Source: Hemibagrus wyckioides (lineage: Eukaryota > Chordata > Actinopteri > Siluriformes > Bagridae). Taken from it: 64,000 bases of DNA. Positions 1-11,504 of this stretch are shown here, piece by piece. A model generated the notes under the pieces. The model was given only the letters and a program-made list of their open reading frames with translations, ran no database searches and was not told the origin of the DNA. The translations under genes were made by a program, and so were the position numbers. The stretch is taken from contig NC_080722.1 of assembly GCF_019097595.1 (NCBI RefSeq), positions 21,597,630 to 21,661,629 on the forward strand. Direction: 5' to 3'. Each line of letters begins with the position of its first letter. Position 1 is the first letter of the stretch.

Positions 1-27
1 ACTGGTCAAATATCAACAATAAAAGGT

Positions 28-93
28 GTAACGAGAGATGTTGGATAATGTAGTGGAGTAGAAAGTATAAGTTACTTCAAAAATGTAGTGGAG
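28..93. repeat. Short dispersed repeat, copy 1
   Basis: The stretch beginning GTAACGAGAGATG and containing ATAATGTAGTGGAG is repeated at 2222-2286, both within gene C intron or flank. It looks like part of the duplicated intron sequence of this gene family. Confidence 0.5.
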
Positions 94-274
94 TGAAAGT
101 AAAATGTCTCAAAATAATTTTTATATTTTAATAAACTAAATAAAAAGATACTTAAGTACAGTAACGAATTACATTTACTTCATTACTGCCTAGCACTGGC
201 TGAAACAAAGCTGAGATGGTTCTTAATAAAGAGCTTTCTATATATATGTAGACACGGTGTCAGTTAAAATTTAC

Positions 275-307
275 CTGTTGTGGTTATTATTGGAGTTGTT
301 GTTGAAG
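275..307 (-). CDS. Gene C mucin-like micro-exon (33 nt)
   Basis: A phase-1 exon encoding STTTPIITTT, with acceptor CTAATTCAG. It is homologous to the 33-nt exons at 47068 and 45629 of gene A, including the intron sequence upstream (GCTGAGATGGTTCT). This is the last gene C exon inside the window. Confidence 0.65.
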
Positions 308-2665
308 CTGAATTAGAGAGAGAAAAAGCAAAAAAAAGTAGATGATTTTAGTCAGAAGTCAGTAGTTGTATTTTGAATGTCAGAAGTAGAATTTAAGAAC
401 AATGGAATGTGTGGATATAATGTTGGCATGTTTTTTAAATAGACACACTCTCAGTGAACTTTTACCTGGTGGTGCTGTTGTACTTGATGGATCTGTAGGA
501 GAGAAAAAAGAAGAAGAGGTGAAAAATAATCAACTTTTACCAACCAGTCAGAATCCACAATTCAACAAGACTGTAGGATAAACATGATATTTAGGATAAG
601 TCAGACTTTGTTATTGTCAAATCAAAGAATAATAAGAGAATAATGACCTGTAAATTCAATAGCCCAACGTCCAGGGATATTAACATTACTAGCTGATGAC
701 AGCTCATAGGCATAGTTTACTGGAAGGGTGACAAAATGTCTGTTCTCCATGCAATAGCCGGCCTAAAAGATCAAATTTCAATTAAAATTGGCAAATTCAT
801 TCATTCACTTGTCCCTTACTAAGGTATGAACTTATACTTTACATGTTAATAATCCATGAATCATGTGAAATTTATGCTTGTGGTTTTTTTGAGACACTTT
901 ACATGTTATGCCTCACACATTTTTGACATGTACAGGTAATGGCTTCTTTACAAATCATTACAGATTGTTAGAGTGGAAATATATGTGACCATGAAACACT
1001 TACCAGCCAGTAATTAGAAGGAATGTAGGGAATGGTCCCATAGTTCATCAGGACAAAAGAGCGGTCTCCACCATCTGAGGCCAAGACGACTTGAAATGAT
1101 GCCAACTGACAAAGAAGGAAGATTTAATTAATATTGTGTGCTTGGGATTCAAAACACTGCACCATTTTATTGACTCTTACCTGGAGCTCAGAATATTCAA
1201 CGGGTACATTTTCCCAAGTGGCAACAAAAACCCAGGAAGCAGAAAAGGGCACATATGGGGACATCCTAGCAATTTCTCGGTTAGCCTGATCTATAAGAGA
1301 CCCGCTTGTGGCCTGCTCGTAGGTCCATCTTCCTCTATGGTGAACTTCCAAATCAGCCCACAGTGGAGCGATGATGTCTTGGCCGAGATAGCGGTTTGGT
1401 AGTGCATCATCGATGTTTGGAATGAAGAAAGCAACATAACCATCCATACTCAGCTGAGAGAGAAAAGACACAGATTATTAATCTATTAACATGAAGACGG
1501 TTGAAAACACAAAGTACGACAAATGTTTGTTAACCTTCAAATGCGAAAATAAGAAAATAGTGTGGAAAAAAGAATCAGATATTCAAATGAATAAATTTAA
1601 TATAAAGTGTCACCTTCCTGTATTTGTACTTACATAGAACTGACTGTATGTTTTTCCAGCATACTTGAAGGGTTGCAGCAGATGAATGGTTTGATATTGT
1701 CCATCACTGAGGGAAAGTTGTGTCGCTCCAGGTCCCACTGGAAACAAGGCTGAACCTGAAACAAATCAGTAGTTAAATTTAAAAATGTATCAGATCTTAT
1801 ATGTTTAAGGACAATATAATGAGTGGATGGATTGTTCATATGTTTATATATAGACAAACTGTCAGTGAAATTTTACCTGGTAGTTCTGATGTAGTAAATG
1901 TATCTGTATGAGAGAGAGAGAGAGACAGAAAAGGATACAAATTCATCACAATCAGTATTTCAATCTTTACTAACTAATGCTGTGGTGTGTGGTGAGCAAT
2001 TATAGTATTTTCTTCTGTTCTACAGCTTGTGGTCAAGGTTTTCTTCTATTGTAGGCTACAGTATTTTAGGCTGTGACACTGCAGTTTGAATGCTCTACCG
2101 AACCGTTTGCGCTCGCTGCATTAAATAAAACCAAAAAGGCACGTTGCTCAAAATAATGTGCGCTCTGTAGCTCGGTTTGCTGTGCTATAAGAAGACAACT
2201 GCCTTTTCTTTTGTTTGTTTTGTAACGAGAGATGCGGGATAATGTAGTGGAGAAGAAAGCATATGTTACTTTAAAATGTAGTGGAGAGAGAGAGAGAGAG
2301 AGAGGGAGAGAGACAAGATCTATGAAAATGAAAAGAACTATGAAAAACAGTTCAACAACACTGTGGTATAAACATGATATACAGTATAAATTATGATTTT
2401 TTATTGCCATCATATTTGCAACAAACAAATGTAATATAAAATTCTAGGTCCCACTTGAAACAAAGCTGAATTTAACAACATATCAGAGCTCATATTTTTA
2501 AGCACAATATAACGTGTGGATTTAATGTTCACATGTTTATAAATAGTTCACGTTTATAAATAGTTTACATGTTAATAAATAGTCACTTTGTTTATAAACA
2601 AAGCTGAACCTGAAACAAATCAGTAGTTGAATTTAAAAACTAATCAGATCTCATGTGTTTAAGGG

Positions 2666-2735
<70 letters not shown>

Positions 2736-2992
2736 TACTCACAAAAATTAAAGGATATTCGGCTTTCGGGTGAAATTTCAGGATGCACCTAAAATGCACT
2801 ATAACCTTTACAGGTGAACTTAATTTGACCTTCTCTACACTTTTGAATGCACATGTCCAACTGTTCAGTGTTTCAGTACTTTTTGCATAACTTTTGCAGT
2901 ATTTTTTTATTTAGACATACACAGTCTTTGACTTTACCTGTTGTTCTCATGTAAGTAGTTTCTCTGGTTGCCACCCCATCTAATATACATAT

Positions 2993-3032
<40 letters not shown>

Positions 3033-3968
3033 AAAAATTTTAGAACTTGACTGAGCTCTGATTGGCTGTTCAGTGCCCTGCGTACTCCAAAAACTATTAC
3101 TACTATGAGCTTAAAGCAGAGCTTACTTTTTTTAAGCAGTAGCTAGCTAGCTTTAAAAGAATCAATTCAATCCAATTCAAAAATTTTTTGTATAGTGTTT
3201 TAAACAATGCACAACTCAGAATATAAATTTAAAATATATAAATGTTTCCCTTTTGAACATATTTATGTAACAGCTTGTGGCTGTGTTAGGCTATTGTTAG
3301 GCTATTTTGGCTACCAGATAGAGGCATAGAACCACAGACAGCCATGTAGCAATAAGCATATGTAAATCATCTGTTTGCCTGGCTACTTAAGAATAACACA
3401 AAAACTCACACTCAGCCTTTGTTATGACAAAAGCTCTGGTTGGCAAAATAGTTGTAAGCTACTTTGTACTAAGCAGTCTGGGCTTTCTTCAATGGATGCT
3501 TCTAATTTAAAGTGCTTACTGGTTAAGCTTGTACTGTTTCTTCCTTGTTTTTTTCCTTGTTCTTCCTCCCCTGGTTTTTGGCTTTGTTTGCCATTGAACA
3601 GATGTAAGGCAGGGAGTCTGAGGTCTCCTAAACACTATGTTTGATTTTGACGCAGTGTGAGACATTACATTACAGAAAGACTGTGCCAACATCATTGACC
3701 CGGATCAGAAGACATGAACAGATATTGTGGCAACTCTAAAGAATTACTGCAGGCTGCTCAGGTAGACAACAGTTTGTTTTAAGATTATTTATTTATTTAT
3801 TTATTTATAATTTTAAAAAATACAATATATTAAAAATAGAAAAAATGAAAGTAAATCCAACAATATTCAACATTTTGGGAAATTCTTGATTTTTGTTTTA
3901 TCAGCAAGCTCCATCTACTTACTCATGAAGAGAAGGGTGGCCAGACACAGCATCAGTGGACACCCCAT
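275..3968 (-). CDS. Gene C: NIDO-domain secreted glycoprotein, 5' part (3' part lies off the left edge)
   Basis: Coding exons on the minus strand, in order: 3923-3968, 2938-2979, 1877-1903, 1634-1749, 1181-1453, 1004-1105, 648-762, 466-492 and 275-307. All have GT-AG borders and consistent phases: the signal exon ends in phase 1, the NIDO exons run 1-0-0-0-1, and every short exon is a multiple of three in phase 1. The product starts with a hydrophobic signal peptide ([15 protein letters not shown]), then a short Thr-rich stalk, a NIDO domain and mucin-like micro-exons. NIDO domains occur in nidogen, tectorins and fish uromodulin-like proteins. By analogy with gene A, EGF and ZP exons are expected to the left of base 1, but they are not seen. 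No stop or frameshift was found. The exact orthologue is unknown. Confidence 0.8.
466..492 (-). CDS. Gene C mucin-like micro-exon (27 nt)
   Basis: A phase-1 exon encoding (D)PSSTTAPP, with donor GGTAAAAG and a CT-rich acceptor. It matches the 27-nt exon at 50183 in gene A. Confidence 0.65.
648..1749 (-). CDS. Gene C NIDO domain (four exons)
   Basis: Exons 1634-1749, 1181-1453, 1004-1105 and 648-762. The first encodes the lead-in ALFPVGPGATQLSL and ends KYAGKTYSQFY. The second holds the NIDO core SMDGYVAFFIPN, IIAPLWADLEVHHRGRW, the ATSGSLIDQA helix and SASWVFVATWENV. The third has SFQVVLASDGGDRSFVLMNY. The fourth has AGYCMENRHF and ends NVNIPGRWAIEFTG. Together they follow the nidogen-like fold from its beta-strand start to the terminal GRW motif. 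For the second exon the acceptor giving 1453 was chosen over the one giving 1448, because only 273 nt keeps the frame. Confidence 0.85.
1877..1903 (-). CDS. Gene C exon 3: micro-exon between signal and NIDO
   Basis: This 27-nt phase-1 micro-exon encodes DTFTTSELP. Read on the minus strand, its acceptor is (CT)n-CATACAG and its donor is G|GTAAAAT. Gene A has a decayed equivalent near 55311-55331 whose donor is destroyed. Confidence 0.6.
2222..2286. repeat. Short dispersed repeat, copy 2
   Basis: This is the partner of 28-93, followed by a (GA)n run at about 2285-2311. No usable exon borders remain, so it may be a dead micro-exon environment. Confidence 0.45.
2668..2734. repeat. (TA)n(CA)n microsatellite
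   Basis: About 20 TA units are followed by about ten CA units, in a gene C intron. Confidence 0.9.
2735..2905. mobile_element. Decayed DNA-transposon end (family not assigned)
   Basis: The AT-moderate segment beginning CTACTCACAAAAATTAAAGG, just after the microsatellite, resembles a dispersed teleost transposon terminus from general recall. No transposase or second terminus is visible here. Confidence 0.35.
2938..2979 (-). CDS. Gene C exon 2: short stalk exon
   Basis: This 42-nt phase-1 exon encodes NGVATRETTYMRTT across the junction. It is homologous to the 39-nt exons at 58239, 57559 and 24275, which share the GGGGTGG start and a Thr-rich end. A (GA)n run at 2998-3029 lies just beyond its acceptor. 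Confidence 0.65.
3163..3216. repeat. TTCAATTCAA-type repeat tail
   Basis: A short segment containing CAATTCAA and TTTGTATAGTG resembles 21323-21366. It looks like the 3' end of a SINE or LINE. Confidence 0.4.
3923..3968 (-). CDS. Gene C exon 1: start codon and signal peptide
   Basis: This 46-nt coding exon has its ATG at 3968-3966 and its donor GTAAG at 3922. It encodes [15 protein letters not shown] plus one base. The matching exon of gene A (58979-59024) has the same length and phase and encodes [15 protein letters not shown]. That match decides the start codon. Confidence 0.8.
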
Positions 3969-4745
3969 TAAAAGCAGTTAATCTGGGATTAGGACGAAAT
4001 ACATTAACAAACATATGCTCTCTTACAGAGAGGAAAATACACAAACATTTTCAAAATGACCTGAGTGAGGACTGTGTACTAAATTATCAAATAAAGATTA
4101 TGTACATTCAAAGGAAAGTTGCACATGCTACTTTTTATCCATGGTTAAAATTATGATTTTGTTGTTGTTGTGGCTGCATGGCAATAAAAAATGAGCCTTT
4201 AAATATATATATGTAATTAATAAAATGTAATTTTCACATTTTTTAGGAACTATATTCAAATGATATCCTATATATATATATATATATTTATTTATAATGT
4301 AGTTAATAAAGTAGTAAAAAAAACATATAAAAATATAGTTATACTTGTATTTACTTATAAATATTTACAATATTTACAATCTTTTTTTTTTTTAACAATA
4401 AGCAGTTTTAACTCATGTATAAATTAGTAAAATGGAAGAAAGCACAATGACAAAAGCATAATATAAAGGACTGGATGAAATATGTAACTCCAGTTTAAAT
4501 CCAAATTTTTTTCCAGAAACAGGAATAATATTAAAGGTGATCCATCTTTTTACTTTTTTACTGACGAGATTAAATAAAATGTCTGAGAATTTTGGGCTTA
4601 TTCAGAGCAGAATTCTATTCAAAAGCCTAATCGTACTCATCTTTCAGTACTTCCTGCTATTTTCCTATATAAATACATATTTAAAAATAGGTAGCTAAAT
4701 AAAAGTAAACAAAAGATTTATTTAAATAAAGTTAGATTAGCTTAC

Positions 4746-4820
4746 CAGGCTGTAGTGCACTTTTATTGTGTCTGGGCTGCTGTCTGTATGAGATGTGCAT
4801 CACTGGGTATCTTATATAGA
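4746..4820 (-). promoter_or_regulatory. Gene C promoter and 5' untranslated exon
   Basis: Read on the minus strand, a TATATAAG box lies at 4811-4818. About 30 bases downstream a putative untranslated exon begins, and it ends at 4746 with the donor CCTG|GTAAG (GT at 4745-4744). The same exon end, CCTG|GTAAGCC, occurs upstream of gene A at 59702. The transcription start is inferred from TATA spacing only. Confidence 0.55.
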
Positions 4821-4869
4821 CATTGGTAATGACACCTTAGACACCTTAGCTGTCTAAGGTGATTTTCTT

Positions 4870-5354
4870 GTCCTACCACTAGTCAGGAGAATACTTTCTG
4901 TTTTGTTTATCCTGTGAATGTTTAATGAGGCATGACTAAGATAATAAATATGTTCATGTTTGAAAGTTATACTGTACATAAGTGTATATACAAAATAGCA
5001 TTTTGAATCTGTTTAGCATAATCTTTGGAGCAAACACATTTGCAATTTATGCAATTTGGGAATTAGGATTGCCCCCGTACAGTGTCTAATTTTTGTTCTT
5101 GTCAGTGAAATATTTTCTTTAAGACAATACCCTAATGATGCTCTTCATAGTGAACTAACATTTTCACAGCAACAGGAATGAATACTTGCAATCATAAGTG
5201 TTAAATTTTATTGGTTAGATTATAATATTATAATGATTAATAGGTATTATAGATAATTATGTAGTGCTCTACCCTTGTGAGTGTAATTATTTCAATGAAT
5301 ATAATTAGTAGTGTTACAGAAAGTAATATACTTAGAAAATGTGTCCATGTATTT
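4870..5354. other. No gene seen
   Basis: AT-rich intergenic sequence upstream of gene C with no open frame of note and no recognised repeat. Confidence 0.5.
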
Positions 5355-5830
5355 CAATTCAAATTCAAATTTTATTTATCACATATGAAATCATACACAG
5401 TATAACATGTAGGGAAATGCTTTTTACAACTGTCCTACATTTGAAGAAAGAAGAAGAGTAATTTAAAGTGTGTGGACATGAAAAATATAGGGGTATAGTT
5501 ATAGTTTACGGTAATATAAAAATATAAAATATACTATTATATAATACAATGTAATAATAATGTAATATAATAATATATAAATAATATATATGTATAAACA
5601 TATATAATGTATAGAAAAATATATATATATATATGTGAAAAAATATCAGGAATAAATATGTAAAGTGAGTAAAGTGATGGTGCAGTATGCACACAAAGAT
5701 TGGAATTGGAAGAGTGTGGTTATTGTGTGTGCAAAGTAGTGCAGTTATTGTATGTGCGACAGTCAGCTGAGGTAGAATGTAATGTGGCATGTGTGGGGGA
5801 AGTCCAGAAGTCCCGGTTCTAGGTGTTCTG
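5355..5830 (-). mobile_element. LINE 3'-end fragment
   Basis: It starts with tandem AATTCAAATTCAAATTTTATTT, followed by a segment reading ACATGTAGGGAAATGC. This layout is typical of CR1/Rex1-type LINE 3' ends, which finish in short repeats rather than poly(A). An AT microsatellite near 5588-5632 interrupts it, and no coding sequence remains. Confidence 0.45.
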
Positions 5831-6479
5831 GTTGTGGGCCATTTAGCAAAACCAAAACTATGCCATAGGTTTCTGACAAGAAACAGAGCAAGTTAGACTA
5901 GTTTATTTAAGATGTGTCATGTTGGCTTAATAGTTAACATATTGTTCTTCTTACAGTTGTCTATTATGCTGGCTTGACATAGACTCTTTTTTCGTAAGGA
6001 AGTAAGCAAAGAAATCCTGCTGGCTTAACCCATCTACAGCCAACATTTAACTATGCTCATGTATGCTTTTAACAATGAACATGGTCAGAAAGCAGCTTTA
6101 CAGAAATCTGGACATAGTATTAAAATTCAAATTTTAAATGCATCCCAAATTAGCAAGCCAGAGGTGACGGTAACAAGGAAAAACCTGATGACAATAAAAA
6201 AATCCTTTTCTGGGTGACAGCATGATTATGAATAATTTCTCTTCTGTAACTGTGTACTAGAGTCAAAAAGTGATAAGAACTTATGAGCTTCATCAGAATT
6301 TAGTCTTCCAGTCTTCCACATCAAATTTAAGTTATTACCTGGTCAATGGTGTGGACTTGAGGTGTCTTTAGACTATCCAAGAAAGAACATCAACAGTCAT
6401 CTTTAAACTGTCTGTGTTGTACCATCCACAATAATTTTTTATCAAACATATACTTTATCTCCAAGATTCAAGAAAAGGT

Positions 6480-7090
6480 TGTAGCACAGCAGTTATGCTA
6501 TACCTCCAGAGGAATAACATTCATGAAATGTATCAGTCAGGTGTATTTTCATCATAGCACAGAGATAGCGCTGGTGAAAGTGGTAAATGTCAAATGACTG
6601 GCCTCTGATCAGGATTATGTTTCCTTGCTGGTGTAGCTTGACCTTAGTGCAGCTTTTGACACCATTGAACATACTATTACACTAGACAGCTAGAAAAAGC
6701 GTTTTATGTTAATGGAACAGCCCTTACCTGTATTAGGTCTTATTTGAGTGATTGTTATAAGTTTGTATATAAAATGGATGACTTTTATGTGCATACAAAG
6801 GTTATGCTTTGTGTTCCACAAGGTACTGTTTTAGACTCGGTGCTTTTCTCCTTATATATGCTCTTAGTACAATTATTAATAAACATGCTATTAGCTTCAA
6901 CTTTTATACTGATGAAAAACATTTATATGTTTCAGTGTTCTAGCAAAGTCAGATGAGAGGTACCGGTTTGATAAGACTACGTAAAGGACATCAGACACTG
7001 GATGCTTATTAACTTCCTCTTACTTAATTCTAACAAGACAGAAGTGCTTGTATTAGGACAACATGTAGCCAGAAGTAAGCTGGTCTTTCT
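6480..7090 (+). pseudogene. L2-type LINE reverse transcriptase, decayed
   Basis: In shifting plus-strand frames one reads a motif-A-like LDLSAAFDTIEH near 6640, then SDCYKFVYKMDDF and CVPQGTVLDSVLFSLYM (6744-6860, the polymerase PQG-S motif), and a damaged YADD region near 6900. Stops and frameshifts are frequent. Confidence 0.6.
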
Positions 7091-7099
7091 GTTTTATTA

Positions 7100-7830
7100 T
7101 GTACAACAGTAAAATTAGCTCCCAGTTAGATTTTGCATTGACTGTAAAATACTACTACTGCATAGGTGGTATGAGGAATCTCTTGTCCCATAAACATGCC
7201 AGCATGTGAAATGGCTAGGGTAACCGTAGGTAAGAATGTATTGGGTGCCCTGTAATGGACTGGCATCCCATTCAGTCTGCCAGTGATATATCTTCTATGA
7301 TATAGCTTTCATAAACCATATCAAGGAAGGTGGACACAGTGTTTAATGCCAGGAACCTAGGATTAAAGCACTAAAAGAAACTTTATATAACTCAAATTTC
7401 TGCCTGCCACATGTAGGATGGTCATCAACTGACCTTTGAATCTCACTGCAAGATACCAGACAACCAGGTTGTAAGGTCATAATAGACTGTATTTCCAAGA
7501 AAACTTGAACAATGAGACCAAAAGTTATCCAAGGGTCTCAAAAGAGCTGTTACAAAATATTTTGGTAATCATTTATTTTATGAAAAACATTTTATGAAAA
7601 TAAAATGTGCAGCAGTAAAATTGGTTCCCAGTTAGATTTTGCATTGACTGTAAAATACTACTGACCTTTAAAGCACTGAATGGTCTTGTGCTGTAGTACC
7701 TGAACAAACTTTTGTATTTTAATGATCCACCTTACCTACCTTGATTGAAAGGTGCAGGTTATTTGTAGGTATCTCAAGCAGTAAAGGCTATAGCAAGGGG
7801 CGGAGATTTTTTTGGAATCGATTTTACAGG
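7100..7830 (+). repeat. L2 LINE tail pieces, partly duplicated
   Basis: The segment near 7105-7165 (CCCAGTTAGATTTTGCATTGACTGTAAAATACTACT) is repeated at about 7620-7680. It continues as L2-like 3' coding sequence ending in TACCTGAACAAACTT. This suggests two overlapping L2 relics or a local duplication. Confidence 0.45.
7513..7601 (+). repeat. 89-bp direct repeat, copy 1
   Basis: It begins TGAGACCAAAAGTTATCC and ends ATTTTATGAAAAT. It matches 9613-9701 with a single difference (TATGAAAAA against TATTAAAAA). The pair brackets the hAT-type element and Tc1 copy 1. Confidence 0.85.
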
Positions 7831-7899
7831 CTACACATGTACAACAAGAAACACTTGTCAGTCAAGTGAGGTTTCCATAAAAGATTCCATATTCTAAGC

Positions 7900-8078
7900 C
7901 GTGTGTGTCCAATCCTATCCACAAAGGGCCAGTGTGGTTGCAGGAGGAGTTACACCTGATTCCACATGTTTAATCAACTGATCTTGGCTTTCAATAGACT
8001 CAAGTATGGCTTCTGCCTGGCTGGAATGAAAAGTGGCACCCCCACCAGGTCCTTTGCGGATAAGATTGGACACCCCTG
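7900..8078. mobile_element. Non-autonomous hAT-type element, 179 bp
   Basis: The ends are inverted copies (GTGTCCAATCCTATCC and its near-complement GGATAAGATTGGACAC). The element is flanked by a perfect 8-bp target duplication TTCTAAGC at 7892-7899 and 8079-8086. An 8-bp duplication is the hAT signature. It has no coding capacity. Relatives lie at 30483-30612 and 32780-32906. Confidence 0.75.
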
Positions 8079-8114
8079 TTCTAAGCTGTTTAACACATCT
8101 AGCTATCATACATA

Positions 8115-9362
8115 CACTATATTGCCAAAAGTATTCACTCACCTGCCTTGACTTGCATATGAACTTAAGTGACATCCCATTCCTAATCCATAGGGTTCAA
8201 TATGACGTCGGTCCACCCTTTGCAGCTATAACAGCTTCATCTCTTCTGGGAAGGCTGTCCACAAGGTTTAGGAGTGTGTTTATGGGAATTTTTGACCATT
8301 CTTCCAGAAGCGCATTTGTGAGGTCACACACTGATGTTGGACGAGAAGGCCTGGCTCTCAGTCTCTGCCCTAATTCATCCCAAAGGTGTTCTATCGGGTT
8401 GAGGTCAGGACTCTATGCAGGCCAGTCAAGTTCATCCACACCAGACTCTGTCATCCATGTCTTTATGGACCTTGCTTTGTGCACTGGTGCACAGTCATGT
8501 TGGAAGAGGAAGGGGCCAGCTCCAAACTGTTCCCACAAAGTTGGAAGCATGGAATTGTCCAAAATGTCTTGGTATGCTGAAGCATTCAGAGTTCCTTTCA
8601 CTGGAACTAAGGGGCCAAGCCCAGCTCCTGAAAAACAACCCCACACCATAATCCCCCCTCCACCAAACTTTACACTTGGCACAATGCAGTCAGACAAGTA
8701 CCGCTCTCCTGGCAACCGCCAAACCCAGACTCGTCCATCAGATTGCCAGATGGAGAAGCGCGATTCGACACTCCAGAGAACGCGTCTCCACTGCTCTAGA
8801 GTCCAGTGGCGGCGTGCTTTACACCACTGCATCCGACGCTTTGCATTGCACTTGGTGATGTATGGCTTGGATGCAGCTGCTCGGCCATGGAAACCCATTC
8901 CATGAAGCTCTCTGCGCACTGTTCTTGAGCTAATCTGAAGGCCACATGAAGTTTGGAGGTCTGTAGTGATTGACTCTGCAGAAAGTTGGCGACCTCTTCG
9001 CACTATGCGCCTCAGCATCCGCTGACCCCGCTCCGTCAGTTTACGTGGCCTACCACTTCGTGGCTGAGTTGCTGTCATTCCCAAACACTTCCACGTTCTT
9101 ATAATACAGCTGACAGTGGACTGTGGAATATTTAGGAGCGAGGAAATTTCACGACTGGATTTGTTGCACAGGTGGCATCCTATCACAGTTCCATGCTGGA
9201 ATTCACTGAGCTCCTGAGAGCGACCCATTCTTTCACAAATGTTTGTAAAAACAGTCTGCATGCCTAGGTGCTTGATTTTATACACCTGTGGGCATGGAAG
9301 TGATTGGAACACCTGATTCTGATTATTTGGATGGGTGAGCGAATACTTTTGGCAATATAGTG
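8115..9362 (-). mobile_element. Tc1-like transposon copy 1 (inactive), 1248 bp
   Basis: The terminal inverted repeats begin CACTATATTGCCAAAAGTAT at both ends, and TA flanks lie at 8113-8114 and 9363-9364. The length is identical to the copy at 50882-52129. Confidence 0.95.
8197..9228 (-). pseudogene. Tc1-like transposase, inactivated
   Basis: Reading from [10 protein letters not shown] (9228), this aligns without indels over 343 codons with the intact copy at 51016-52047. The N-terminal paired-type helix-turn-helix region and the GRPRKLT motif are kept. Two lesions kill it. The first catalytic aspartate is valine ([11 protein letters not shown] at 8769-8767), and a CAG codon has become TAG (8415-8413), cutting the protein before the NPIEHLW segment that carries the third acidic residue. 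The second aspartate ([13 protein letters not shown]) remains. The start codon could also be upstream at 9312. Confidence 0.93.
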
Positions 9363-9612
9363 TACTTTGATAAGTCAGAAATTGATTACGATGTCAGGAA
9401 ATTAAAGCTGAATTTCTGAACCATTGTCTCAATATCCTTTGATCTTAAACTCAGTTGTAAATGTATTGCAAAAGCAAAATAATTAACCTTCCTGTTCCAT
9501 TGTATTTTTGGAGATGACTGTACATCTATTCAGTTAACATTTCTTGCCTTCTTCTGTTTCTTTATTTTCATATCTACGTTTCTGTGAACAACAACATATC
9601 AACAGACTGGCT

Positions 9613-9701
9613 TGAGACCAAAAGTTATCCAAGGGTCTCAAAAGAGCTGTTACAAAATATTTTGGTAATCATTTATTTTATTAAAAACATTTTATGAAAA
9701 T
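9613..9701 (+). repeat. 89-bp direct repeat, copy 2
   Basis: Partner of 7513-7601; the sequence on both outer sides differs. Confidence 0.85.
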
Positions 9702-10402
9702 GTTTCTTATGGAAAAAGTTTATACTATATAAAACAAACAGGGAAAACAAGTCCTTTCTTGTTTTCTGTATGGATCTTTCTGTATGGATTTGGTCTTGTC
9801 ACAGTCATGCTAGCAAGTGTACTCAGACTTGTCTCAGCTAATGTCATCATTTTGCTTGGAAGAAACTGCAGAGCGTACTTCTGATTCCAAGCCGGACCTT
9901 CTGAGTCAGAGGAGAGGACAACAGAAAGGGGAGGACTTATCTCGAACTCTGCTTATGCCAATTCCACCTGCAAGCCCCATGAACAAAGCCCACTCTTCAT
10001 TTTGTACCACAGAAACCACAGAGAGAAGGCACCCAGCTTGAAAATAAAGCCAGGCAGGGGTGGGACTTCCTGAGCAAGAAGCTCTGACAGTGGATGCAGT
10101 CATCTACCTTGAGAGCCAAAAATATAGAAAACTGATTAGCCATGTGAATTTACATCCAGCACTGCTGATCTGAAGCTAAGGCTGTTATATGTCCATTATA
10201 TTGAAAGCACTTGTGCTGGAATGTGATGATGAACGCCAAAGTTTTGCAGTAAGCTCTTAACTGATGTTTATTATAATTTTCCTCTTTATAATCTTACATA
10301 CTAGTAACAATAGGATGACAGCTTTTAGTTAGGCGAGACGTGTTTTCTTAATTTACTGTAAATTATAAAATATAATTTAGGGGGAAATGTTCACCCGTTG
10401 TC
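9702..10402. other. No gene seen
   Basis: Non-repetitive-looking sequence with only short random open frames (for example 9817-10041). Confidence 0.5.
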
Positions 10403-11290
10403 CAGATAGATCGGTCCTTTATTTCTACAATCATCAATGAACCCATAGCATCTGCTCATATACGTACTACCTTCAAGAGAGCAAGGGTTATTCCCATTCT
10501 GAAAAAACCTGCTCTGGATTGCTCAGACATCAGCAACTACAGACCAGTATCACTTCTCTCTTTTGTTTCTAAAATTCTTGAATACATTGTTTCTAACCTT
10601 CGGTCTATCTCTTACATAACAACCTCCAAGATCCCAACCAGTCTGGCTTCAAAGCGGCACATTTCACAGAGACCGCCTTTCTGGCCATCACTGAGAAACT
10701 ACATGCTGCTAGATCAGCCAAGCTGTCATCTGCTTCATCCTCCTCAACCTTTTGGCAGCATTTAACACAGTCAACCACAAGACTCACTTGTACACCCTCA
10801 GGAGTCTTGAAATTCGTGGAACAGAATGGGAATGGTTTGCTTCCTATCTGGATGGTCACTCATATCATAACATGGAGGGGATCATCATTTGCTCCACACA
10901 GACTCTCCACTGGTGTCCCACAAGGCTCAGTACCCTTTCATTTTCTGCCTCTATACTCACCTTCTTGGCTAAGTTATATCCCTCACATGGGTTCTCCTAC
11001 CACTGCTATGCTGATGACTCCTTCTCTCCCTCAGATACCACAGCTTCTGCTCAGATCTCATTGTGCCTGGCGGACATATCAACATGGATGTTGCCTCATC
11101 AATCCCAGCAAAACTGAACTGCTCATAATTCATCCCCAGGCCAGGGTCTTTTGATATCCCTGATCAACTCCCCCCTTTAGACACTGCTCACAACCTTGGG
11201 GTAACCATGGACAACATCTCTTTTGTTTTGGCACTGAGGAAAGATCTTCTCCTAGATGTCCGAACAGTTCAGTCACTGGCTGTCTTTAGA
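10403..11290 (+). pseudogene. L2-type LINE ORF2 fragment, left half
   Basis: In shifting plus frames one reads FKRARVIPILKKPALDC and SNYRPVSLLSFVSKILE (10470-10585), then FNTVNHKTHL and SYLDGH, STGVPQGS (10900-10935) and CYADDS (11005-11025). Several frameshifts break it. It stops abruptly where the Rex1/CR1-like LINE begins, and its 3' end resumes at 16420. Confidence 0.65.
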
Positions 11291-11504
11291 TTCAATTCAA
11301 GATTCAAGATTCAAGAAGCTTTATTGTCATTTCAACTACATATAGCTGACGCAGTACATAGTGAAATGAAACAACGTTTCTCCAGGACCTGGTGCTACAT
11401 AAACATACAACAACAAAGTTCAACATAAAAACAACACCACAGAGCTAGGACAGAAGATTGTCTTAGCCACGTAAAGTGCACAGTATGCAGCTAGGTGCAA
11501 ACAG

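Noticed and set aside
1136..1402. 88-codon plus-strand frame
   Set aside because: Antisense of the gene C NIDO exon.
5506..5790. 94-codon Tyr/Ile-rich frame
   Set aside because: AT-repeat-driven translation within a LINE tail, with no domain or splice context.
8033..8905. 290-codon plus-strand frame
   Set aside because: It is the antisense shadow of the Tc1-like transposase. The same applies to 51339-52085 against the second copy.
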